Shown here piece after piece: positions 23,552-32,990 of a stretch of 64,000 nt of DNA. Origin of the DNA: Saccharopolyspora rosea. GTDB lineage: Bacteria > Actinomycetota > Actinomycetes > Mycobacteriales > Pseudonocardiaceae. Numbering within the stretch: the stretch's first letter is position 1; each line of letters begins with the position of its first letter. The stretch lies in NCBI RefSeq assembly GCF_025643595.1, contig NZ_CP102826.1, forward strand, positions 2,356,001 to 2,420,000, read 5' to 3'. The position numbers and the translations under genes are program-made. The notes under the pieces are model-generated. The model saw only the letters and a program-made list of their open reading frames with translations. It searched no databases and was not told the DNA's origin.

Positions 23552-24112
23552 ATGTCGAGAACTCGGCGCTTCGATCCCGAGCGACGGGCGCGGATCATCG
23601 ACGCGGCACTGGAACTCATCGCCGACGAGGGCGTCGCGGGCACCTCGCACCGCAAGGTCGCGAGGCGGGCGGACGTGCCGCTGGGTTCGATGACCTACCA
23701 CTTCGCCAGCATGGAGGAGCTGCTGCGCGAGGCGTTCTCCCGCTTCACCGGCACGATCATCGACCGGTTCGAGCGCCGCCTGGCGCCCGCGCGCAGCCTG
23801 GAGGAAGCCCGCGAGGCGGTCGTGGACATCATCCACGAGGAGGTCTTCGCCACCCGCAGCGACCTCGTGCTCACGCACGAGCTCTACGCCCTGGCAGCCC
23901 GCGAACCGGCGTACCGCGACCTGTTCGACGAGTGGATGCGCCGCAGCCAGCAGGCGCTGGCGCGGCACTTCGACCCGACCACGACACGCGAGATCGACGC
24001 CCTCATCGAGGGCCTGACGATCCACCGCTCGCTGGGCCGGGGCTCCTACGACCGCGAGCTGACCCTCGACGCCATCCGCCGCCTCACGGAAACCGGGAGC
24101 GGGCATGGCTGA
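23552..24112 (+). CDS. TetR-family regulator of the adjacent (broken) MFS pump
   Basis: A 186-residue repressor. The N-terminal helix-turn-helix runs RRARIIDAALELIADEGVAG, TSHRKVARRADVPLGSMTYHF, close to the PcaV/YcdC-like TetR type; the C-terminal helices include LIEGLTIHRSLGRG. ATG 23552 is preceded by AAGGAGG at some distance and by GGGAG. It is intact although its divergent MFS target has lost its middle, so it either controls other genes or is on its way to decay. Confidence 0.88.
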   Translation: MSRTRRFDPERRARIIDAALELIADEGVAGTSHRKVARRADVPLGSMTYHFASMEELLREAFSRFTGTIIDRFERRLAPARSLEEAREAVVDIIHEEVFATRSDLVLTHELYALAAREPAYRDLFDEWMRRSQQALARHFDPTTTREIDALIEGLTIHRSLGRGSYDRELTLDAIRRLTETGSGHG

Positions 24113-24237
24113 TCCGCACCGCGGATGGCTGGGCGCGGTCTTCCGACCTCGACCAGTCGTAGATCCGAGCGCCTTTGGCACCTTCGCCGGCGGAGCGGGG
24201 TTTTCCATGCTTCTGCGGGCGCGTGTGCGGCCAGGGC

Positions 24238-24396
24238 GTCGGCGCGGGTGGTGCCGGTAAGGACCGCCTGGCCACGGGGCACGGCCACGACATAGAGCAG
24301 GCCCGCGCGTACAGCGCTCGCATGGGAATCCGCCTCGTCGACGAACATGCCCTCGCGGCGTGGGCGTCCGGGACAGGTGCGGTGCCGTGGCGTTGA
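24238..24396 (+). pseudogene. possible restriction-endonuclease (Mrr-like) C-terminal remnant
   Basis: The plus strand reads HDIEQARAYSARMGIRLVDE, then HALAAWASGTG and a stop. This helix-strand-helix ending resembles the C-terminus of Mrr-type restriction domains (...A.A...GI.L.D...L..W). There is no start codon and the catalytic D-E-x-K part is missing. The rest of the 24113-24414 gap shows no gene. Confidence 0.3.
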
Positions 24397-24414
24397 CCGC
24401 GACGACCCCAGCGG

Positions 24415-27400
24415 CTAGTGCGGGAACTCGTGCTGCGCGCAGCAGGGTTCGCGGCGGAGCTGTCGGCTGACGTCGAGCCAGTCGGTGTGGTCGCCGCGTT
24501 GCGCCAGGCCCGTCGGGAACGCTGCGACGAGGTCGTCGCGGCGGTGGATGATGCCGTCGCGCATCACCCACGAGGTGCGCACCAGGTCGTCGAAGTTCTG
24601 GAAGGGATCTCCGTCGAACGCGGTCAGGTCGGCGAGCTTGCCCGGTTCCAGGGTGCCCAGGTCGTCGGCGACGCCGAACAGTTCGGCGGGGGTGGCCGTC
24701 GCGGTGCGCAGCGCCTCGGCCGCGGACAGGCCGCCGTGGTGGTGCAGCGCGCGCAGGCCGAGGTGCAGGTGCAGGCCGGTGGGCGTCAGGGGAGCGTCGG
24801 TGCCCACCGCGAGCACCCCGCCCTCGGCGAGGATGTCCCGGTACAGGGCCGTTTCCTCGCTGATGGCGCGCAGCGCGGCCGGGGGCGGCGGGGTCGCCGC
24901 GAGGCGCTGGACGTGGGCGGCGTCCCACGGTGCCATCAGGTGGGTGACTCGCGGGTCCTCGGCCAGTGCCGGATCGGCGCCCAGCAGCGGCAGGGCGGTG
25001 AAGGGCGTGACGATGATCCGGAACGCGCCGCCCCGGTACGTTTCGAGGACGTCCTGGTAGGAGTGGCCGGTGGGCGAACACGCGCGTCCGTACTCGGAGC
25101 GCTGGGTGGCCTGCAGGTGGGTGGTCAGGTCCTGGCCGACGTTGACGCCGGGGGACAGCAGGTGGCTCCCGGACAGCACGCCGAGTTCGCGGTGGGCGGT
25201 GTGGGCGGCCTGCCGCATGACCCGGGCTGAGGCGCGAACGTAGGTCTTGACGAAGTCGTGGTCGAGCGCGACCGCCCGGTGCAGGGTGCGGCGGACCCCG
25301 TCCGGCGTCCGGTGGGCCCGGCCCATGCTGTAGCCGACCCGGCTGCCGTCGATCAGCTCGCCGGTGGCGAACAGCCGCGGCGCCGCCATGCGGGCCGCGG
25401 CGGCCGATTCCCGGATCCGCACGCCCTCGTGGGCGAAACCGCCGAGCGAGACGGTCGTCGTGACGCCGTAGGCGAGCATCAGGCTGGTCTGCCGACCGCC
25501 GTAGGTGTACTGCCACGGGTGGGTGTGGGAGTCCCACAGTCCCGGGATGACGGTGGATCCGGACGCGTCGACGAGCTCGTCGCCGGACCTCCCGGTTCGG
25601 TGCGGTTCCACGGCGACGACGCGGTTGCCGCGGATGACGATGTCGACGTCGTGGTGGACCGCCTCGCCGGTCCCGTCCCACAGCCGTCCGGCGTGCACCC
25701 GGGTGATGTCGGACTTCGACGGCAGGCGTCGGTGGTACGTCAGCGGCACGCGGACCGCGCGGCGGCCGGAGCCGTCGCGGTCGACGAGCCTGAGCCGGCC
25801 GCTCGACTCGTAGAGCAGCGTGCGGGAATCGCCCGACCAGGACGGGTGGTCGGCCGCCTCGTCGGTGATGCGCCGCGGGTCCCCGGCGGGCGCGCCGTCG
25901 GGGCGAACCGGCATGACCCACAGCGCGGACTCCATGACGAACGCCATGGCCGAGCCGTCGGGCGACCACACGGGCCCGCCGTTGCCGCGGTCGGACAGCG
26001 AGGCGTGCGGCATCGGTTGGTGGGCGGTCCACCGCCCGGTGGCGGTGTCCACCACGCGGATGATGTTGTACCCCTCGCGGAACCGCTGGTTGAGCCGGTT
26101 GCGGTCGCAGAAGGCGAGGAACCGCCCGTCGGGGGACCAGCTCGGGCGGCCGGGCAGGCCGTTGCCGCCCAACGGCGCGACGAGGGTCTTCTCCGCGCCC
26201 GTGGCGAGGTCGCGGACGAGGAGGTTGCCGGTGGAGTCCTGGCAGGCGAGCGCGGTGCCGTCGGGGGAGAGCACCGGGTTCAGCCGTCCTCCCGGCGCCA
26301 GCACCTCGTCCCGGCCGGTGTCGAGCCAGTGCCGGTGGACGGCGATCAGCCCGTCCTCGCCGCCGTCGTAGGAGTACAGCACGCTGCGCCCGTCCGGTGC
26401 CCAGGACGGCATCTGGACGTAGCGGGTGGGGCGCGCTTGCAGGAGCCGCCGCGGACGACCGCCGATCGGCAGCACCCACAGCGCGTTGAGCGCGGCGAAC
26501 GCCACCGATCGCCCGTCGGGGGAGAGCACCGGTAGGTGGATTCCGCGCACCTGGCGGGGTTCGGTCGAGTCGAAGTCGTAGCGCTTCCTGCCGTACGTCG
26601 GCCGGGGCACGTCCAGCTCGGCGGAGAAGGGCACCCGCTCCGGTGCTGCCGCCGTGCTCGGGCGCCTGACCTTGACCTGCCCGTCCGCCACGTACCAGAG
26701 TTCGCCGTCGGCCGTCCAGCACGGCGGGAGCGGGGACACGTCCTCGCCGTCGGTCACGGGTTCGCCGTCGACGACCAGCGCGGCACCGGCCGCGTGGGCG
26801 GGGAAGGCGTCGACGCCACCGACGTGGACGTAGGCCACCCGGCCGTCCGCGCTGACCGCGGGGCCGACCAGCGTGCCGCTGTCCACGGTGCGCACCACCG
26901 ACACCGGCCCGCCATCGGCGGGCACGGACGCCAGCGTGCGGCCGCCGGATGCGTCCGCGCGCACGAAGACCAGCCGTTCGCCGTCCGGGCACCAGGTCGG
27001 GTCGTAGTCCTCCACCCCGGGGTCGCCGGTGAGCCGCACCAGCTCGCCGGACCGCACGTCCACCGTCCAGATCCGGTACGCGCTGCCGGCCACCGGATCC
27101 CCGCCGCGCTCCGACGCGAACGCGATGCGAGAACCGTCCGGTGACCACGCCACGCCCCGGTCGTCCCACGGGCCGGACGTCAGCTGCCGCAACCGGGAGC
27201 CGTCGGGATCCATCGTCCACACGTGGAAACCGCCGCCCCGGTACCCGCAGACGGCGATCCGCGCGCCGTCGGGAGACCAGGCCAGCCGCGCCGGTTCCAG
27301 CTCCGGGGACGTCAGCGCCGCCGCCGTCCCGCCCTGGCGGGGCAGCGACCACAGCACCCCCTGGACCTCGACGACCAACCCGCCGCCGGTGGGCGACGCG

Positions 27401-27567
27401 ATCACGGATGCGTTGGTGCCGGCGGTGAAGGTGAGCGTCCGGGTCGCGCCGTCCGCCTGCTCGGAAGCGGACGCTCGTGCGGCGGGAAGCGGGAGCGCGG
27501 CGACACCCAGCCCACCGAGACCAGCCTTGAGGACACCTCTGCGGGAGACCCCGTTTCTCCGATCCAT
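24415..27567 (-). CDS. Tat-exported TolB-like beta-propeller / amidohydrolase fusion
   Basis: A 1050-residue exported enzyme. The N-terminus carries a twin-arginine signal (SRRGVLK, then GLGGLGVAALPLPAARASA). Residues about 40-640 contain many WD40-like TolB/PD40 repeats with the recurring WSPDGxRIAF pattern. From about residue 690 an amidohydrolase domain follows: VIPGLWDSHTHPWQYTY (metal His-x-His), FVKTYVRASARVMRQ (Lys ligand), AVGTDAPLTPTGLHLH (metal Asp) and the closing small domain LGTLEPGKLADLTAFDGDPF. Homologous fusions are annotated as prolidase- or imidazolonepropionase-like; the substrate is not known. It is transcribed alone. Confidence 0.85.
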   Translation of the reverse strand: MDRRNGVSRRGVLKAGLGGLGVAALPLPAARASASEQADGATRTLTFTAGTNASVIASPTGGGLVVEVQGVLWSLPRQGGTAAALTSPELEPARLAWSPDGARIAVCGYRGGGFHVWTMDPDGSRLRQLTSGPWDDRGVAWSPDGSRIAFASERGGDPVAGSAYRIWTVDVRSGELVRLTGDPGVEDYDPTWCPDGERLVFVRADASGGRTLASVPADGGPVSVVRTVDSGTLVGPAVSADGRVAYVHVGGVDAFPAHAAGAALVVDGEPVTDGEDVSPLPPCWTADGELWYVADGQVKVRRPSTAAAPERVPFSAELDVPRPTYGRKRYDFDSTEPRQVRGIHLPVLSPDGRSVAFAALNALWVLPIGGRPRRLLQARPTRYVQMPSWAPDGRSVLYSYDGGEDGLIAVHRHWLDTGRDEVLAPGGRLNPVLSPDGTALACQDSTGNLLVRDLATGAEKTLVAPLGGNGLPGRPSWSPDGRFLAFCDRNRLNQRFREGYNIIRVVDTATGRWTAHQPMPHASLSDRGNGGPVWSPDGSAMAFVMESALWVMPVRPDGAPAGDPRRITDEAADHPSWSGDSRTLLYESSGRLRLVDRDGSGRRAVRVPLTYHRRLPSKSDITRVHAGRLWDGTGEAVHHDVDIVIRGNRVVAVEPHRTGRSGDELVDASGSTVIPGLWDSHTHPWQYTYGGRQTSLMLAYGVTTTVSLGGFAHEGVRIRESAAAARMAAPRLFATGELIDGSRVGYSMGRAHRTPDGVRRTLHRAVALDHDFVKTYVRASARVMRQAAHTAHRELGVLSGSHLLSPGVNVGQDLTTHLQATQRSEYGRACSPTGHSYQDVLETYRGGAFRIIVTPFTALPLLGADPALAEDPRVTHLMAPWDAAHVQRLAATPPPPAALRAISEETALYRDILAEGGVLAVGTDAPLTPTGLHLHLGLRALHHHGGLSAAEALRTATATPAELFGVADDLGTLEPGKLADLTAFDGDPFQNFDDLVRTSWVMRDGIIHRRDDLVAAFPTGLAQRGDHTDWLDVSRQLRREPCCAQHEFPH

Positions 27568-27900
27568 AGGGAGATCGATGTTACGGCAGCGCGGCCCGTC
27601 GTCGAGGTTCTCGGGCGACATGTCCCCGAGACGGAGCAGGCGGAATCCCGCCGCACCGCGCGACATTCCGGTGCTGGCGCGCCTTCCGACGCCGATCCGT
27701 CCTCGACGACCCGCTGGCACGGACCTCCCCAGGGGATGATCCGGAAACGACCGCGGTCTTCGCGCCGGACTCCCCGTTCGCTCGACGCGGCGACCGCGCC
27801 AACGTGCTGACGGCGGTCCAGTGAGGACAGTGCGACGGGCCGCGACGTCGTCGTCTGACGAAGCGGCGAATCCCGGAAGAGCGTGGCGGCGGGACCGTCG
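27568..27900. other. non-coding stretch upstream of the propeller/amidohydrolase gene
   Basis: It holds the upstream region of the Tat-exported enzyme and nothing else I can support; open frames here show no family resemblance. Confidence 0.4.
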
Positions 27901-28038
27901 TTCTGGTCGATGCCGGGCATGCGCGCGTCGGAGATCCCGCACGCCTCGCACGGCTTCGAGGGGCACGGGCACGACGCCGGTGCCCGGGAGGCGGTCGGCC
28001 GGGCCGTGGAGTGGATGGTGGCGGCGCTGACCGCGTGA
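27901..28038 (+). pseudogene. alpha/beta-hydrolase C-terminal remnant
   Basis: The plus strand reads PHASHGFEGHGHDAGAREAV, then GRAVEWMVAALTA and a stop. HGF with a following amphipathic helix is the end of dienelactone-hydrolase or lipase-like alpha/beta hydrolases, where this His is catalytic. No nucleophile elbow or start codon lies upstream, so it is a leftover 3' end. Confidence 0.35.
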
Positions 28039-28107
28039 CCGGCGGACTCGTGCGGAACGACGAAGGCGCTGTCGTGCCGCCCGGCAGCACGACAGCGCAT
28101 CCGGGGA

Positions 28108-29373
28108 TCAGCCCACTTCGGCCAGTTCGGGGGTTCTCGCCGCCGGTACCTCGGCCGGTCCGGTCAGCTGCCGGATCAGGGGTGGGGCGAGCAGCACGAC
28201 CGCGAACAGCCGCAGGCTCTGCGCGGTGGAGATCAGCGCGAGGTCGGCGTTCATCGACGCGGCCGTCGCGAGCACCGCGTTGATGCCGCCCGGCGTGGTC
28301 GCGAGGTAGGCGTCGACGAACGGAATCCCGGTCGCCGCGCTGAACACGGCGGCCAGCCCCGCGCAGCCCGCGCACAGCGCCACGATCGCGACGAGCACGT
28401 GCGGCACGCAGCGTCCCACGCGCCGGATCGACTCGGGTGAGAAGCGCAGGCCGACTTCCAGGCCCACGATCGTGAACACCAGGTCCTGCAACAGGCCCTC
28501 CGGGGCGAACCCGGTGCCCGCGCCGGTCAGCACGGCGGTCGCGGCGAGCAGCATCGGGCCCAGCAGCGCCGGAGCGGGCAGGGACAGCCTGCGCCCGGCC
28601 TGGATGCCCAGCAGGCACAGCCCGGCCAGCAGCGTCAGCCCGGCGACCGGGTGATCACCGGAAACGAGCCGGGTGGAGCCGACGAGCACGGTGAAGGGCG
28701 TGACCGGATCCCCGACGTCGCCGGCGTGGCCGCCGCCGATCACCATGACCACCAGCGGTGCTGTCGCGGCCACCAGCGCCACCCGCACGTACTGCATGAA
28801 CGCCACGGTCCGCGCGTCGGCGTCGAGTTCGTCGGCGCAGGCGATGATCGCGGCCGAACCGCCCGGCACCATGCCGAGCACCGAGTCCGACCGGGTCAAC
28901 GCGCTCAGCCGCGGCAGCACCACCGCGGCCACCAGGCACAGCGCGATCGTGCCGACGGTGACCAGCGCGAGCGGGGCCAGGTAGTCCGCGACCGAGCGCA
29001 GCGCGCCGGGGGCGAGGTAGCTGCCCATCAGCACCCCGACCGTCGCCTGCGACGACCGGTTGAGGTGGCGGGGCAGCTTCCCCGGTGCGCGGCCCAGCAG
29101 GGCCACGGCGACCCCCACCAGCAGGGCCGTGAGCAGGTGGGGCGCGGGGACGCCGACGAGGTCGGCGATGTTGCCGAGCACGTGGCAGACCGCCACGATC
29201 GCGGTCCAGGAGGCCACGAGCAGGATCGCGTCGCGCCTGCGGCCGCCGTTCTCCGCGGGTGTGCCGGTTTCGGTGGGGGTGCCGTTCTCCTCTTGTTCAT
29301 CCGATGTCTCGGGTGGGTTGGCCGTCTGTCCGGGACTTCGCTTCGCGCTGGATTGCAACGCGTCCGGTTTCAC
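28108..29373 (-). CDS. AbrB-type (PF05145) integral membrane protein
   Basis: A 421-residue membrane protein. After a charged, disordered N-terminus of about 45 residues come two repeats of membrane helices, each with an AbrB-like duplication: ATVGVLMGSYLAP and GMVPGGSAAIIACADELDAD in the first, DLVFTIVGLEVGLRF and ATTPGGINAVLATA in the second. The GGS/GGI re-entrant motifs are typical of the family, whose function is not firmly known (regulation or transport). I preferred GTG 29373, with AAAGAGG six bases upstream, to a GTG 25 codons earlier. No partner gene is adjacent. Confidence 0.8.
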   Translation of the reverse strand: MKPDALQSSAKRSPGQTANPPETSDEQEENGTPTETGTPAENGGRRRDAILLVASWTAIVAVCHVLGNIADLVGVPAPHLLTALLVGVAVALLGRAPGKLPRHLNRSSQATVGVLMGSYLAPGALRSVADYLAPLALVTVGTIALCLVAAVVLPRLSALTRSDSVLGMVPGGSAAIIACADELDADARTVAFMQYVRVALVAATAPLVVMVIGGGHAGDVGDPVTPFTVLVGSTRLVSGDHPVAGLTLLAGLCLLGIQAGRRLSLPAPALLGPMLLAATAVLTGAGTGFAPEGLLQDLVFTIVGLEVGLRFSPESIRRVGRCVPHVLVAIVALCAGCAGLAAVFSAATGIPFVDAYLATTPGGINAVLATAASMNADLALISTAQSLRLFAVVLLAPPLIRQLTGPAEVPAARTPELAEVG

Positions 29374-29651
29374 CTGCTGCCTCTTTCGTGGCCGGGTCTC
29401 GGTTTCTCGTCCGGGCGGATTCCAGACTGGCCGGGCATCGTTGAGCACCGAACAAGCGCAGCGTGAACAAAAGGCAACTCGGCATGAGGTCGATCACCGG
29501 TGGAGGCGCGCGCCATTCCGCCGATGATTTTGGTCACCCGCGAATGGCGGAACGGGTGCGGATGCGTCGGGCGCCCGCATGTGCGAACCCGGCCGAGCGG
29601 TCGGATTCCGCGATCGCCGGTTGCGCGCCGACTCCGGCGTTCCGGCTGCTG

Positions 29652-29909
29652 CTACGCTCCGTCGCGGGCGGAGTAGACGGTTTTTCCCTGATCGTTCACC
29701 CACACGTCAACTCGTTCCTCCACGATCGCCTGGATCGCGGCGAGGTGGACTCGCGCATTCGCGGTGTCGTTGTGCACGATCTCGTACTTGGCCAACAGTT
29801 CTTTCTCGTCGATGCCGTCCGGATATCCGCGGCTGTTCGCGGATCGGACGAGGCTTTCCAGGACCGCTCTGGTCTCGGCGTCGGACATTGCGAAGTGGCT
29901 GTCGGTCAC
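29652..29909 (-). CDS. small hypothetical protein
   Basis: 85 residues from GTG 29909, which has GAGGAG five bases upstream. I do not recognise it. It is soluble and acidic, probably helical in the middle (ETRAVLESLVRSANSRG and ARVHLAAIQAIVEERVDVWV), with no Cys, signal or membrane segment. It is divergent from the penicillin-binding protein gene by about 390 bases. Confidence 0.6.
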   Translation of the reverse strand: MTDSHFAMSDAETRAVLESLVRSANSRGYPDGIDEKELLAKYEIVHNDTANARVHLAAIQAIVEERVDVWVNDQGKTVYSARDGA

Positions 29910-30296
29910 GTGGACTCCTCTTCGTCTCCGGCGATGCTGGGCCGCGGTTCTCGGCGGTTTTCTCGACGCGGATGGTGACGCGCTGATCGGGCGGGTTCAG
30001 TATACGGCCGGAGAATTTCGGGAAAAGAGCGCCAGAAGTGCGTCGGAGGAATCCGGAACGGGTCGCTCCGGATGTCCGGCGGAACCCGCTGCACCCGAGC
30101 GGTGACGCTGCGCTGCGGATCCGGCCGCCGGGCTCCGGGGTGATCCCGGCGATGTCCTCACGCACTGTTGGACAGTCCGGAACGGACAGTGATATCCCCT
30201 GGTGTGGAGCGCTTTTCGCGGCGTCGTTTGAGGGATGTCCCTCGATACCGGCCGGGAGGGTGAAGGTCGCCACGGGCTTTAGGCATACTCGGGGCG
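29910..30296. other. intergenic region between a small ORF and the PBP gene
   Basis: No gene is seen. The last 15 bases hold CATACT (30284-30289), seven bases before the PBP start, so the PBP transcript is probably leaderless. Around 30161 CACTGTTGGACAGTCCG and CGGACAGTG form an imperfect dyad of unknown meaning. Confidence 0.4.
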
Positions 30297-32117
30297 ATGC
30301 GTGGAGCGAGGATATTCGGCACCGGCCTGACCGGCGCCCTGGTACTGCTGACGTCCGGCTGCGGACTGTTCGACTCCGGTCCGTCTCCCCAGCAGACGGC
30401 ATCGGACTTCCTGCGGGCGTTCGCCGCCGGGGACAACGCGCGCGCGGCGCAGCTGACGGACAACCCGCGCGCGGCCCGGGCGATGCTGGACGCCACCCGG
30501 CAGGGGATGCGGCCGACATCGCTGACCGCCCGGATCGGCAAGGTCGACACGGCGTCGGACAACCCGAAGGCCTCGTTCAACGCCGACTGGGAGTTCGGCG
30601 GTGACCGGCGGTGGACCTACCCCGGTTCGCTGACGATGCGTCAGGGGACCGACACCACCGGCAACGACCGCTGGCTGGTGCACTGGTCGCCGTCGGTGGT
30701 CTACCCGAAGCTCACCGGGCAGCAGACGCTGCGGCGCAGCGACCAGCAGGCGACTCCCGAGCCGGTCCTGGACCGCGACGGGAAGCCGCTGATGCAGCCG
30801 CAGAGCCAGGTGAAGGTGATGCTGAACCCGCAGGCCGCCGGTGACCTGCAGAAGACGGCGGGAGCCCTGGCGGGCGCGCTGGGCAGCATCGACCCGGGCA
30901 TCACCCAGCAGTCCATCGTGGACGAGGCGCGGCAGACGAAGCCGGGTCAGGCCTACCTGGTGGGGACCTTGCGCGACGCCGCCTACCAGCAGGTCAAGGA
31001 CAAGATCCAGAACCTGCCCGGGGTGAGCCTCTCCCAGGACCAGGGCTTGGCCGCGCCGAACAAGGACTTCGCCTCGCAGGTGCTGACCGGGGTGCGCAAG
31101 GTCGCGGACCAGCAGCGCGACGCCGACAGCGGTTGGCAGGTCAACGCCGTCAACGCGGACGGCAGCACCGGGGCCTCGTTCGTCGGGGAGCCGCCGAAGC
31201 CGGCCTCGCCGACGTCGACCACGCTGAGCAGCCAGGCGCAGCAGGCCGCCGAGGACGCGCTGCGCCCGATTCCGCAGGCGGCGATGATCGTCGCGTTGCA
31301 GCCGTCCACCGGGGACGTGCTCGCGGTGGCGCAGAACCAGGCCGCGAACGCTTCCGGGCCGGTGGCGCTGACCGGGCAGTACCCGCCCGGTTCCACCTTC
31401 AAGATCATCACCGCGGCGGCCGGGTTGGAGACCGGGAAGATCCGCGCGGACCAGCCCGTGCCCTGCCCGGCGGTGGCGAACTTCGAGGGCGTCCCGCTGC
31501 CCAACGACCACAACTTCGACCTGGGCGTGGTTCCCGAGACGATCGCCTTCGCGCAGTCCTGCAACACCACGCACGGCCAGCTGGCCGCCGACATGCCCTC
31601 CGACGCGCTGCCCAACCAGGCGCGGCAGATGGGCTTGGGCGCCGACTACAACATCCCGGGCATCACCACGATCACCGGCAAGGTGCCGGCCGGGCGGGGC
31701 GCGGCCGAGAAGGCCAACCAGGGCATCGGTCAGGGGCGGGTGCTGGCCAGCCCGTTCGGCATGGCGCTGGCCGCGGCGACCGCCGCGCACGGCAGCACCC
31801 CGACGCCGAACCTGATCCGGGGGCAGCAGACCACGACCGACACGCCGGCGAAGCCGTTGCCGCAGCCGGTGCTGGACCAGTTGCGGCCGATGATGCGCGC
31901 GGTCGTGACCCAGGGCACCGCTCGCAGCCTGGGCGATGTCGGCGAGGTCTACGGCAAGACCGGCACCGCGCAGTTCGGACCGGACGGATCGCACACGCAC
32001 GGTTGGTTCGTCGGCTACCGCGGGGACATGGCCTTCGCGGTGCTGGTCACCGACTCCGGCAGCAACAAGCCCGCGCTGGACGCCGCGCACCAGTTCCTGT
32101 CCACCGTCCCGCAGTGA
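30297..32117 (+). CDS. penicillin-binding protein, lipoprotein class B-like transpeptidase
   Basis: 606 residues. The signal ends in the lipobox TSGC. An NTF2-like MecA-N domain (SPQQTASDFLRAFAAGDNARA) is followed by a dimerisation domain and a transpeptidase domain with S366-T-F-K369 (SxxK nucleophile), S421-C-N423 (SxN) and K554-T-G (KTG). It cross-links peptidoglycan at the outer face of the membrane and corresponds in architecture to the actinobacterial PBP-lipo/Rv2864c group and to PBP2a-like proteins with the NTF2 domain. All catalytic residues are present. Confidence 0.92.
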   Translation: MRGARIFGTGLTGALVLLTSGCGLFDSGPSPQQTASDFLRAFAAGDNARAAQLTDNPRAARAMLDATRQGMRPTSLTARIGKVDTASDNPKASFNADWEFGGDRRWTYPGSLTMRQGTDTTGNDRWLVHWSPSVVYPKLTGQQTLRRSDQQATPEPVLDRDGKPLMQPQSQVKVMLNPQAAGDLQKTAGALAGALGSIDPGITQQSIVDEARQTKPGQAYLVGTLRDAAYQQVKDKIQNLPGVSLSQDQGLAAPNKDFASQVLTGVRKVADQQRDADSGWQVNAVNADGSTGASFVGEPPKPASPTSTTLSSQAQQAAEDALRPIPQAAMIVALQPSTGDVLAVAQNQAANASGPVALTGQYPPGSTFKIITAAAGLETGKIRADQPVPCPAVANFEGVPLPNDHNFDLGVVPETIAFAQSCNTTHGQLAADMPSDALPNQARQMGLGADYNIPGITTITGKVPAGRGAAEKANQGIGQGRVLASPFGMALAAATAAHGSTPTPNLIRGQQTTTDTPAKPLPQPVLDQLRPMMRAVVTQGTARSLGDVGEVYGKTGTAQFGPDGSHTHGWFVGYRGDMAFAVLVTDSGSNKPALDAAHQFLSTVPQ

Positions 32118-32130
32118 TCCCCCCGCGTGC

Positions 32131-32160
32131 GCCGGCGCATCCGCGAACGGATGCGTCGGC
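32131..32160 (+). terminator. hairpin after the PBP gene
   Basis: GCCGGCGCATCCG pairs with CGGATGCGTCGGC (one G-U) around a CGAA loop, 13 bases after the PBP stop. There is no U-tract, as usual in actinobacteria. The rest of the gap to 32436 shows no gene. Confidence 0.6.
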
Positions 32161-32436
32161 GCACGTGCGTTCGGGCGCATCCCGATGCTCCCCGAGGAGA
32201 GCGGTTTCCTGCTCCGGATGGCCGAACGGGTAGCGTCGCGTGGCTTTTCGGGCACACCCGGCTCGCGGGTGTGTTCCCGCCCCGGTCCCGGCCGGTAGCT
32301 TCACAACTCGCGTGGTGAGTTCACGCGAGGACCGGCCGTGTGATCGGAATCCCCCTCGGTTGGCCGGTCTTCCCGGTCGCGCCGGGCTGGGTCCGAACGG
32401 GCCCCGTCCGGCCGACCAGGCCCGTCGCGGCGCCGG

Positions 32437-32990
32437 TCATGGCCGCATCAGCACGGAAGCCGACGGGTGGTCGGTGGCCCACGTCGGGGGGAGCGGCGCG
32501 ACGAAGACGTTCTCGGTGCGGGTGCGCGAGATCTTCCAGGTCCCCGCGACCCTGCGGAAGGCGTTGTTCAGCCGGCTGGAGCGCAGCAGCGAGGTGCCGT
32601 CGGAGAACAGCCAGGGCTGCACGTGGATCCACTGCCCGGTCGCGGTGTCGCCGTCCACGTGGATCTGCTCCGACGTCAGGTAGTGCGCGTTGAGCAGCAG
32701 CGCCGGATCCTGCTTCGCGCCCCAGAAGCGCTCGAAGTGCGCGCGCACCTGCGCGGCACCCTCGGCGCGGCCGAACTGGCCGTCGTAGTACTCGCCGACG
32801 CCTTCCCACACCGCGTCCTCGGTGTAGAGCTGCATGATGAGATCGATGCGGTGCGCGTCGTCGCGGACCCCGAACTCCGGGATCGGTCGCACAGGAACAC
32901 GTACCGCGCCTGGAGCCGGCGGATCTCGGCTTCGGCTTCGAGGACCTCGATCCGGCGGGCCAGCGCCTCCAGCGTCAGTTCGGTCGTCAC
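32437..32990 (-). pseudogene. SnoaL/NTF2-like protein with an apparent one-base frameshift
   Basis: The start (GTG 32990, AAGGAG five bases upstream) gives TELTLEALARRIEVLEAEAE, then IRRLQARYVFLCD. After FLCD the similarity continues in the next frame: PIPEFGVRDDAHRIDLIM, LYTEDAVWEGVGEYYDGQFG, WKISRTRTENVFVAPLPP. Adding one base near 32885 (a C run on the coding strand, GACCG from GACCCG) joins both halves into a 184-residue SnoaL-like protein, a fold often found beside Rieske dioxygenase genes. A sequencing error is as likely as a true lesion. It overlaps the 116-residue protein upstream by four bases. Confidence 0.75.

Noticed and set aside
29652..30297. Possible attachment site or tRNA next to the small hypothetical gene
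   Set aside because: No cloverleaf or direct-repeat pair could be found, and no integrase is in the window.
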